Source: Chromatiaceae bacterium | GTDB taxonomy: Bacteria > Pseudomonadota > Gammaproteobacteria > Chromatiales > Chromatiaceae | Assembly: GCA_016714645.1 (NCBI GenBank) | Contig: JADKCI010000001.1 | Location: 682,001 to 746,000 of the forward strand | Direction: 5' to 3' | Length of the DNA: 64,000 nucleotides | Notes under the pieces: generated by a model | What the model saw: only the letters and a program-made list of their open reading frames with translations | Told to the model about the DNA's origin: nothing | Databases searched by the model: none | Part shown: positions 7,474-14,897 of the stretch, one piece after another | How the letters are laid out: each line of letters begins with the position of its first letter | Position numbering within the stretch: the first letter of the stretch is position 1 | Program-made: the position numbers and the translations under genes

Positions 7474-9951
7474 ATGAACAAGAAGAGCCTCAGTGAAGAT
7501 GATATCAGCGCCAAGTTCATCACCCCCGCCGTCATCGCCGCCGGGTGGGACGAGGCGACCCAGATCCGCCGTCAGGTCTATTTCACCAAGGGCCGCATCA
7601 TCGTGCGCGGCCGGCTGGTGACCCGGGGCAAGGCCAAGCGCGCGGATTACATCCTCTATTACCAAGGCATCCCTATCGCCCTGATCGAGGCCAAGGATAA
7701 CCAGCACCCCGTCGGTGCGGGGATGCAGCAGGCACTCGACTATGCCCTGACCCTGGATGTGCCCTTCGTCTTCGCCAGCAATGGCGACGCCTTCATCTTC
7801 CACGACCGCACCGGCCAGAGCCCCCAGCTTGAGACCCCGCTTGCCCTCGACGCCTTTCCCAGCCCCGCGACCCTGTGGGGGCAATACCGGGCCTGGAAGG
7901 GCATAGACCCCGCCCAGGAAGCACTCATCCTGCAACCCTATTACGACGATGGCAGCGGCAAGGAGCCGCGCTACTACCAGCGCCAGGCCATCAACGCCAC
8001 GGTGGAGGCCATCGCCAAGGGCCAGGACCGCATCCTGCTGGTCATGGCCACGGGCACCGGCAAGACCTACACCGCCTTTCAGATTGTCTGGCGGCTGTGG
8101 CGCGCTGGTCGCAAGCGGCGCATCCTCTTCCTCGCCGACCGCAATGTGCTGATCAACCAGACCATGGTCAACGATTTCCGGCCCTTCGGCGCCGCCATGG
8201 CCAAGCTCAGCACCCACGCCAAGACCATCGAGCGCGCCGACGGGACCCGGATCGATCTGACCCTCGCCGTCGGTCAGCGCCGCGACAGCGACAGCCACCG
8301 GCGCATTGACACCGCCTACGAGATCTACCTCGGCCTCTACCAGGCCATCACGGGCCCGGAGGAGCGCCAGAAGCTCTTTCGCGAATTCTCCCGGGGCTTC
8401 TTCGATCTCATCGTCATCGACGAGTGTCATCGGGGCAGCGCCGCCGAGGATTCGGCCTGGCGCGAGATCCTCGAATATTTCGACCGCGCCACCCAGATCG
8501 GCCTCACCGCCACGCCCAAGGAGACCGAATACGTCTCTAACATCCATTACTTTGGCGAGCCGGTTTACAGCTACACCCTGAAGCAAGGCATCCGTGATGG
8601 TTTTCTTGCCCCCTACAAGGTCATTAAGGTCCACCTGGACATCGACGTGGAGGGCTACCGCCCGCTGCCCGAAGAAACCGACCTGAGCGGCAACCGGATC
8701 GAGGATCGCCACTACAACCAGAAGGATTTTGACCGCTCCCTGGTCATCGACGAGCGCACCCGGCGGGTCGCCCAGTGGGTCTCGGACTATCTCAAGGCGA
8801 GCGGCGACCGCTTCCAGAAGACCATCGTCTTCTGCGTCGACACCGAGCACGCCGCCCGCATGCGTCAGGCCCTGATCAACGAAAACGCCGATTTCGCCCA
8901 GCAGGATAGCCGCTATGTCATGCGCATCACCGGCGATGACCCGGATGGCCAGGCCCAGCTCGACAACTTCATCGACCCGGAGTCCCGCTATCCGGTCATC
9001 GTCACCACCTCGCGTCTGCTCTCGACGGGGGTGGACGCCCAGACCTGTCGGCTGATCGTGCTGGAGCGGGAGGTTGGCTCCATGACCGAGTTCAAGCAGA
9101 TCCTCGGGCGCGGCACCCGAGTACACGAGGAGACCAAGAAGTATTACTTCACCCTGGTCGATTTCCGCAAGGCCACCAACCACTTCGCCGATCCCGACTT
9201 CGACGGCGAGCCGGTGCAGATCTACGAGCCCGGCGAGGGCGATCCCCCCATTCCGCCCGATGACATGCCGCCGGTCGACGAGGGCGACGACCCCATCCCT
9301 CCCGAGCCCGGCGAGGACGAGACGATCGTCGATGACCCCCAACCACCCGACATTTACCTGCCGCCCGATCCCCCGGAGCCCCGTACCAAGGTCTTTATCA
9401 AGGGCCGGCCGGTCACGGTCCTCGCCGAGCGCGTGGAGTACCTGGATGAAGAGGGTAAACTCGTTACCGAGAGCCTGCGCGACTACTCCCGCCGCGCCAT
9501 CCGCGGCCAGTACGCCAGCCTTGATCAGTTTCTCCGCCGCTGGCGCGCCACCGAACGCAAGGAGGTCATCATCGCTGAACTGGCCGAGGAAGGGCTGCTG
9601 CTCGACCCCTTGATGGAGGAGGTGGGCAAGGACCTCGACCCCTTCGACCTTATCTGCCATATCGCCTTCGACCAGCCCCCGCTCACCCGCCGCGAGCGTG
9701 TCAGCCAGGCCAGGAAGGGCGATATCTTCACCCAATACGGCCCCCAAGCCCGCGCCGTATTAGAGGCGCTGCTGACCAAGTACCAGGACGAAGGCATTGT
9801 TGTGGGGCTGGACAACGTCCGCGTGCTTGAGATCCAGCCCTTCAGCAACCTGGGTACGCCGCTCCAACTCGTCAAACAATTTGGCAACAAGGCCGGCTTC
9901 GAGCAGGCCGTGCACAAACTGCAAGCCGCTCTCTACCAGGAAACCGCCTAG
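7474..9951 (+). CDS. hsdR: type I restriction enzyme, R (motor/nuclease) subunit
   Basis: 825 aa of the EcoEI-like HsdR class. The N-terminal PD-(D/E)xK nuclease is visible as ADYILYYQGIPIALIEAKDN (D...EAK, about residues 55-75). The SF2 translocase follows: Walker A MATGTGKT near residue 191, DECH box VIDECHRGS near 313, TATP motif shortly after, and helicase C motifs ending in QILGRGTRVHE. An acidic, proline-rich linker (around residues 585-640) precedes the C-terminal domain that docks on HsdM/HsdS. It is the first gene of the operon, 3 nt from hsdM. It cleaves unmethylated DNA after translocation. Confidence 0.95.
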   Translation: MNKKSLSEDDISAKFITPAVIAAGWDEATQIRRQVYFTKGRIIVRGRLVTRGKAKRADYILYYQGIPIALIEAKDNQHPVGAGMQQALDYALTLDVPFVFASNGDAFIFHDRTGQSPQLETPLALDAFPSPATLWGQYRAWKGIDPAQEALILQPYYDDGSGKEPRYYQRQAINATVEAIAKGQDRILLVMATGTGKTYTAFQIVWRLWRAGRKRRILFLADRNVLINQTMVNDFRPFGAAMAKLSTHAKTIERADGTRIDLTLAVGQRRDSDSHRRIDTAYEIYLGLYQAITGPEERQKLFREFSRGFFDLIVIDECHRGSAAEDSAWREILEYFDRATQIGLTATPKETEYVSNIHYFGEPVYSYTLKQGIRDGFLAPYKVIKVHLDIDVEGYRPLPEETDLSGNRIEDRHYNQKDFDRSLVIDERTRRVAQWVSDYLKASGDRFQKTIVFCVDTEHAARMRQALINENADFAQQDSRYVMRITGDDPDGQAQLDNFIDPESRYPVIVTTSRLLSTGVDAQTCRLIVLEREVGSMTEFKQILGRGTRVHEETKKYYFTLVDFRKATNHFADPDFDGEPVQIYEPGEGDPPIPPDDMPPVDEGDDPIPPEPGEDETIVDDPQPPDIYLPPDPPEPRTKVFIKGRPVTVLAERVEYLDEEGKLVTESLRDYSRRAIRGQYASLDQFLRRWRATERKEVIIAELAEEGLLLDPLMEEVGKDLDPFDLICHIAFDQPPLTRRERVSQARKGDIFTQYGPQARAVLEALLTKYQDEGIVVGLDNVRVLEIQPFSNLGTPLQLVKQFGNKAGFEQAVHKLQAALYQETA

Positions 9952-9954
9952 CCC

Positions 9955-11412
9955 ATGTCCGCCAGAACCACCGTCAAATCCATCCAGGACATCATGCGTC
10001 AGGATGTCGGCGTCGATGGCGATGCCCAGCGCCTGTCGCAACTCTGCTGGATGTTCTTCCTCAAGATCATCGATGACCAGGATCAGGAACTGGAGGTGAT
10101 GCGGGACAACTATCGCTCGCCCATCCCCCAGCGCCTGCAATGGCGGGCCTGGGCGGCGGACCCGGAGGGCCTGACTGGCGAGGCCTTGCTCGCCTTCATC
10201 AACGACGACCTCTTTCCCGCCCTCAAGGAAGTCCCCGTCCGGGGCGCCAGCGCCAACCGTGCCCGGGTGGTACGGGCCGTCTTCGAGGACGCCTACAACT
10301 ATATGAAGTCCGGCCAACTTCTGCGCCAGGTGGTCAACAGGATCAGCGGCGTGGATTTCAACGACCTGGCCGAGCGCCGCCACTTTGGCGACATTTACGA
10401 GCAACTGCTCAACGACCTGCAAAGCGCCGGCAACGCCGGCGAGTACTACACGCCCCGCGCCATCACCGCCTTCATGGCCGATCGCATCGACCCCAGGCCC
10501 GGTGAAATCCTGTTCGATCCCGCCTGCGGTACCGGCGGTTTTCTGACCTGCGCCATTCGCCAGATGCGCGAGCGCCACGTCAAACGCCCGGAGGACGAAC
10601 AGGCCCTCCAGGCCGGCTTGCGCGCCGTGGAGAAGAAGCAGCTCCCCCATATGCTGTGTGTCACCAACCTGCTGCTGCACGGCATCGAGGACCCCAGCTT
10701 CGTTCGCCACGACAACACCCTGGCCCGGCCCTACATCAGCTATGGCCAAGGCGACCGGGTGGACATCATCCTCACCAATCCGCCCTTCGGCGGCAAGGAA
10801 GAGGACGGCATCGAGTCCAACTTTCCCGCCCACTTCCGCACCAAGGAGACGGCGGACCTCTTCCTCGCCCTCTTCATCCGCCTACTAAAGCCCGGCGGCC
10901 GCGCCGCCGTGGTCCTGCCCGACGGCAGCCTCTTCGGCGAGGGCGTCAAGACCCGGCTCAAGGAGCACCTGCTCGCCGAGTGCAACCTGCATACCATCGT
11001 CCGCCTGCCTAACAGCGTCTTCAAACCCTATGCCAGCATCGGCACCAACCTGCTCTTCTTCGAGAAGGGCGCGCCGACCCAGGAGGTCTGGTTCTACGAG
11101 CACCCGGTCCCCGCCGGCCAGAAGGCCTATTCCATGACCCGACCCATCCGTGTCGAGCACCTGCAAGGCTGCGTGGACTGGTGGGGCGGTCCTGAGCGGG
11201 CCGGCCGCCAGGAGACCGAACAGGCCTGGCGGGTCAGCATCGACGCCATCAAGGCCCGTGGCTACAACCTCGACTTTAAGAACTCGCACACCGTCACCGA
11301 TGACCACGGCGACCCGGTAGAGCTGCTGACGACGCTCGACGAGGCCGAACGGCAGGCCGCCGCCCTGCGCGAGCAGTTGAAGGGCATCCTGGCCGAGGCC
11401 TTACTACGATGA
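9955..11412 (+). CDS. hsdM: type I N6-adenine DNA methyltransferase subunit
   Basis: 485 aa. The N-terminal HsdM helical domain is followed by the AdoMet-binding motif DPACGTGGFL near residue 188 and the catalytic NPPF near residue 275, the signature of N6-adenine methylases. HsdM with HsdS methylates the recognition site and, with HsdR, forms the restriction complex. The stop overlaps the next small ORF by ATGA. The C-terminal tail (LLTTLDEAERQAAALREQLK) looks like the coiled coil that contacts HsdS. Confidence 0.95.
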   Translation: MSARTTVKSIQDIMRQDVGVDGDAQRLSQLCWMFFLKIIDDQDQELEVMRDNYRSPIPQRLQWRAWAADPEGLTGEALLAFINDDLFPALKEVPVRGASANRARVVRAVFEDAYNYMKSGQLLRQVVNRISGVDFNDLAERRHFGDIYEQLLNDLQSAGNAGEYYTPRAITAFMADRIDPRPGEILFDPACGTGGFLTCAIRQMRERHVKRPEDEQALQAGLRAVEKKQLPHMLCVTNLLLHGIEDPSFVRHDNTLARPYISYGQGDRVDIILTNPPFGGKEEDGIESNFPAHFRTKETADLFLALFIRLLKPGGRAAVVLPDGSLFGEGVKTRLKEHLLAECNLHTIVRLPNSVFKPYASIGTNLLFFEKGAPTQEVWFYEHPVPAGQKAYSMTRPIRVEHLQGCVDWWGGPERAGRQETEQAWRVSIDAIKARGYNLDFKNSHTVTDDHGDPVELLTTLDEAERQAAALREQLKGILAEALLR

Positions 11413-11612
11413 GCCCGGTCATGGGAGCAAAGGTTTGCATCGCGAGCCCGGTGGCAGCCGTTGCCGCGGGCATGGAGTTCTTGACTAACCAGATGGCGGG
11501 TACCACTATGTATTTAACAACACCCCCCACGCCTCTCAACGATGCGCACCAGGGGGGTTACTTTTTGTGGGCCACCGCAATCCCACGGCGGGCCCTAGGA
11601 GCTGGGGCATGA
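11409..11612 (+). CDS. small ORF of unknown function with ATGA overlaps at both ends
   Basis: A 67-codon ORF that starts in the hsdM stop (ATGA at 11409) and ends in the start of the Abi gene (ATGA at 11609). Double 4-nt coupling is the only support. The peptide has no recognised domain, and no convincing SD beyond what hsdM coding sequence supplies. The DNA also contains a C6...G6 dyad followed by TTTTT (about 11522-11567) that could be an attenuator. It may be only a spacer that keeps translation running through the operon. Confidence 0.35.
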   Translation: MSPVMGAKVCIASPVAAVAAGMEFLTNQMAGTTMYLTTPPTPLNDAHQGGYFLWATAIPRRALGAGA

Positions 11613-12538
11613 GTAAGCCCCCTGCGACCTATCCGGCGCAGCTCCAGATTCTCAAGGATCGCGGCTTGATCGTGCCCGACGAGCCCTTCGCGCTGCACTG
11701 TCTAGCCCATCACAACTACTACCGCCTCTCCGCCTACCGCTTTCCCTTCACCCTTCCCAGCCAGGCCGACCGGTTCCAGCCCGGAACAACCTTCGACCAG
11801 ATCTGGGACCTTTACCAGTTTGATCGAGAGCTGCGCCGACTGGTCATCGAGGGGTGCAAGCGCGTCGAAATTTCGGTTCGCTCCCGCTGGGCCTACGAGA
11901 TCGGTCATCAGCTCGGTCCCCTCGCTTATCTGGAGAACCGGCACTTCGGAGATCCGCTGATCCACGCCAGGACTTTGGCCAAGCTCTATCAGGAGATGGA
12001 CCGCAGCAAAGAGGAGTTCATCAAGCACCACCACCATAACCTGCACATGGTGTGGCCCCCGGTTTGGGTTCTGGTCGAAGTCGCCTCCTTCGGCAATGTC
12101 TCCAGTTTGCTTAACCAGGTAAATCCACCCCGCCTTCGCCAGGATGTCGCCGACACCTACAACCTGGACGAGAAGATCTTCTGTTCCCTGTTCCATCACC
12201 TGAGCGTGGTCCGCAACACCGCGGCTCACCACAGCCGGCTGTGGAACCGGAGGTTTGTCGTTACCTTCCAGCTCCCGAAAAAGAAGCCCCCATACCTGTG
12301 GCCCAATTTCTTCACCTGTCCGCTCCAGGGCACCGGCAGGGAGCGCAACATCTACAACACCTTGGTTTTACTTGTCCATCTCATTCAGTGCATTGAGCCC
12401 GCTGGGCACTGGCCGCAACGGCTCGTCAGCCACCTCCAAACCCTGGATACTGCTCTCCAGTCCCAAATGGGCTGTCCAGCCAACTGGGAAGGGCTGCCCC
12501 TGTGGCAGCCTCTCACCAGTGAGGGGGATACCGCATGA
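11609..12538 (+). CDS. Abi_2 (AbiD/AbiF-type) abortive-infection-like HEPN protein
   Basis: 309 aa resembling the Abi_2 family: an N-terminal QLQILKDRGLIVPDE segment, the hallmark YYRLSAYRFPF stretch, and the HEPN-type motif RNTAAHHSR (R-x4-H) near residues 201-209, which in related proteins forms an RNase active site. The start at 11609 has AGGAG 7 nt upstream; an in-frame ATG 42 nt earlier lacks this. It sits between hsdM and hsdS with ATGA overlap to hsdS, so it is co-translated with the restriction system. The likely role is phage-triggered growth arrest, but that is inferred from the family. Confidence 0.8.
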   Translation: MSKPPATYPAQLQILKDRGLIVPDEPFALHCLAHHNYYRLSAYRFPFTLPSQADRFQPGTTFDQIWDLYQFDRELRRLVIEGCKRVEISVRSRWAYEIGHQLGPLAYLENRHFGDPLIHARTLAKLYQEMDRSKEEFIKHHHHNLHMVWPPVWVLVEVASFGNVSSLLNQVNPPRLRQDVADTYNLDEKIFCSLFHHLSVVRNTAAHHSRLWNRRFVVTFQLPKKKPPYLWPNFFTCPLQGTGRERNIYNTLVLLVHLIQCIEPAGHWPQRLVSHLQTLDTALQSQMGCPANWEGLPLWQPLTSEGDTA

Positions 12539-14220
12539 ATCCCGCGCGGCTGCTAGTGCATTTCGAGCGCATCGCCGAGGCGCCCGATGCCGTGCCGCGG
12601 TTGCGGCGGTTCATTCTCGATCTGGCGGTGCGGGGGAAGCTGGTGGTGCAGGACCCCGGCGACGAACCGGCGACGGAGCTGCTTCGGCGTATTCAGACCG
12701 AGAAGGTGCGACTTTTGAACGCTGGGGAGATCAGGAAGAGCAAGGCGAACGAGCTAAAAATGGTCACGGCGCCTTACGATCTGCCGCGTAGCTGGGCATG
12801 GGCTGCCCTTGGCTCCATCTTTCTGTACGACGCTGGCGCTAAACGCGAGCCGAATATGCTGGACCAGTCTCATTGGCTCCTCGAACTTGAAGATATCGAG
12901 AAAGATACAGGCCGACTTGTTACACGAGTCCGGGCAAGCGAGCGTGCTTCCCAGAGCACCAAGTCCGAGTTCAAGGTAGGGGACATCCTTTACGGGAAAC
13001 TGCGCCCGTACCTGAATAAGGTGCTTGTCGCCGATGAGCCTGGCTATTCAACCACTGAGATCGTAGCAATTCGGAGTTTCGCTCCTCTCTGTTCGAAGTA
13101 TTGCGCATTGGCCTTGCGCCGACCCGATTTCGTCGAGTACGTGACTCGGCTCGGCCAGGGAACGAAGATGCCACGTCTCCGCACTGAAGATGCCAACGTC
13201 GCACCCTTCCCCCTGCCTCCCCTCGCCGAACAACACCGCATCGTCGCCAAGGTCGATGAGCTGATGGCGCTTTGTGATCGGTTGGAGGCAGCGCAGACCG
13301 AGCGGGAGCAGCGGCGCGACCGACTGGTGACGGCCAGCCTGAACCGCATCAACCAGCCCGCCCCATCGGCCGAGGGCGAGGCAGCCACCGCCTTCCGCGA
13401 GCACGCCCGCTTTCACCTGGACCACCTCCCGCGCCTCACCACCCGCCTCGAGCACATCAAGGCCCTGCATCAAACCATCCTCAACCTTGCCGTTCGCGGG
13501 AAGCTCGTCGAGCAGGACCCGACGGATAAACCAGCACAATTGAGTACGAAGACGATTCAATCCGCACCATGCAGCCTGCCGGGTTCATGGCGCTATTTGC
13601 GCCTGGAGCATCTGCTCGCCGAAGGCACGCGGAATGGGTACTCCAGAAAGCCGGATGACGCTTTGGATGGCGTGCCGATCCTGCGCATCAGCGCCGGGAC
13701 CGTCAGGCAAGACGGTCTCGTCGCCGAGGAAGAGCACAAGTTGATCAGCGGTATAGACGACGCCATCCGCGTTCAATATGGGTTGATCCCCGGTGATTTG
13801 CTTGCCTGTCGGTTCAACGGCAACAAATCGTTCGTGGGACGCCTCAAACTATTCAGGAACTACCTCGGCATTGCTCCGATCTATCCGGACAAATTAATCC
13901 GGGTCCGCGTGAATCCTGGACTCGCGGTGCCCGGTTATATACGTCTCGCCGGTGACAGTGATCTCGTTCGGCACACCTTGGAAGATTCTTGCGCTACGAC
14001 CGTTGGGAACTGGGGGATCAGCGCCTCTAACTTGAAGGACGTACCCTTCCCTATCCCCCCCCTCGCCGAACAACAGCGCATCGTCGCCAAGGTCGATGAA
14101 CTGATGGCCGTCTGCGATCAACTGGAAGCCAGCCTCACCGCCACCCAAACCGACAGCCGCCGCCTCCTCGAAGTCGTACTACAAGAGGCTCTGGCCCCAG
14201 CGATGGAGAAAGCCGCTTGA
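12535..14220 (+). CDS. hsdS: type I restriction specificity subunit
   Basis: 561 aa with the internal duplication typical of HsdS: two target-recognition domains, each followed by a conserved block, PPLAEQHRIVAKVDELMALC near residue 224 and PPLAEQQRIVAKVDELMAVC near residue 504, with coiled-coil spacers behind them. A second repeat, ILDLAVRGKLV and ILNLAVRGKLV, precedes each recognition domain. The two recognition domains define a bipartite target that cannot be read from sequence. The start overlaps the Abi stop by ATGA, and the stop overlaps a downstream TTG start. Confidence 0.93.
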   Translation: MNPARLLVHFERIAEAPDAVPRLRRFILDLAVRGKLVVQDPGDEPATELLRRIQTEKVRLLNAGEIRKSKANELKMVTAPYDLPRSWAWAALGSIFLYDAGAKREPNMLDQSHWLLELEDIEKDTGRLVTRVRASERASQSTKSEFKVGDILYGKLRPYLNKVLVADEPGYSTTEIVAIRSFAPLCSKYCALALRRPDFVEYVTRLGQGTKMPRLRTEDANVAPFPLPPLAEQHRIVAKVDELMALCDRLEAAQTEREQRRDRLVTASLNRINQPAPSAEGEAATAFREHARFHLDHLPRLTTRLEHIKALHQTILNLAVRGKLVEQDPTDKPAQLSTKTIQSAPCSLPGSWRYLRLEHLLAEGTRNGYSRKPDDALDGVPILRISAGTVRQDGLVAEEEHKLISGIDDAIRVQYGLIPGDLLACRFNGNKSFVGRLKLFRNYLGIAPIYPDKLIRVRVNPGLAVPGYIRLAGDSDLVRHTLEDSCATTVGNWGISASNLKDVPFPIPPLAEQQRIVAKVDELMAVCDQLEASLTATQTDSRRLLEVVLQEALAPAMEKAA

Positions 14221-14897
14221 CCAGCAACGCTAGCTCGTCCTTCGCCCGCTACATCGGCATCGACTACTCGGGTGCCGGGACACCTCTATCGAGCATCAAG
14301 GGGCTGCGGGTCTATCTCGCGGATCGCGTGACGCCCCCCGTGGAGGTCCTGCCGCCGCCCAGCCCGCGCCAGTACTGGACCCGCCGCGGCATCGCCCAGT
14401 GGCTGGCGGAGCGGCTGCGGGAAAAGGTGCCCACCCTGGTCGGCATCGACCATGGCTTCTCGTTTGCCCTGGCCTATTTCGAGGCCAACCATCTGAGCCA
14501 CGACTGGCCGGCCTTCCTCCAGGACTTCCAGCACCACTGGCCGACCGATGGCGACCACGCCTACGTGGAGGCGGTCCGCGAGGGTGACCTGGGCAGGAGG
14601 GGGGCGGAGCGCGCCGGTAATCCCCGTTGGCGCCGTCTGACGGAGGCGGGCGCCGGGGCCAAGTCGGTCTTCCGCTTCGACATGCCCGGCTCGGTCGCCA
14701 AGTCCACCCACGCCGGCTTGCCCTGGCTGCTCTATCTGCGCCGCCAACTCGGCGACCGACTGCACTGCTTCGGATTTGATCCCGGGTTCAACCGCGCGCC
14801 AGTACTGCCTACAGGCTATTCGGGGTTGGTAGCTGGCCCGCGGGGCAGATCCCGTTGCCTCGCAAGGCCGACAGCAGAAGCCCGGAATTGGAGCTGA
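14217..14897 (+). pseudogene. predicted nuclease-like (DUF429-type) gene, 3'-truncated
   Basis: The first about 185 residues look like a conserved family with RNase-H-like motifs: IGIDYSGAG near the start, PSPRQYWTRRG, then VGIDHGFSFALAYF with conserved Asp. After LHCFGFD (about 14781) the sequence stops resembling the family and becomes the antisense of the convergent transglycosylase-like gene, giving a 38-residue nonsense tail. About 60-90 residues appear to be missing. A TTG start overlapping the hsdS stop is the only reasonable start. The family name is from recall of its motifs, so the assignment is moderate. Confidence 0.55.

Noticed and set aside
7408..9747. 779-codon open frame on the minus strand opposite hsdR
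   Set aside because: It is the antisense shadow of a high-GC gene; composition is Gly/Val/Asp-rich without domains, while hsdR motifs are clear on the plus strand.
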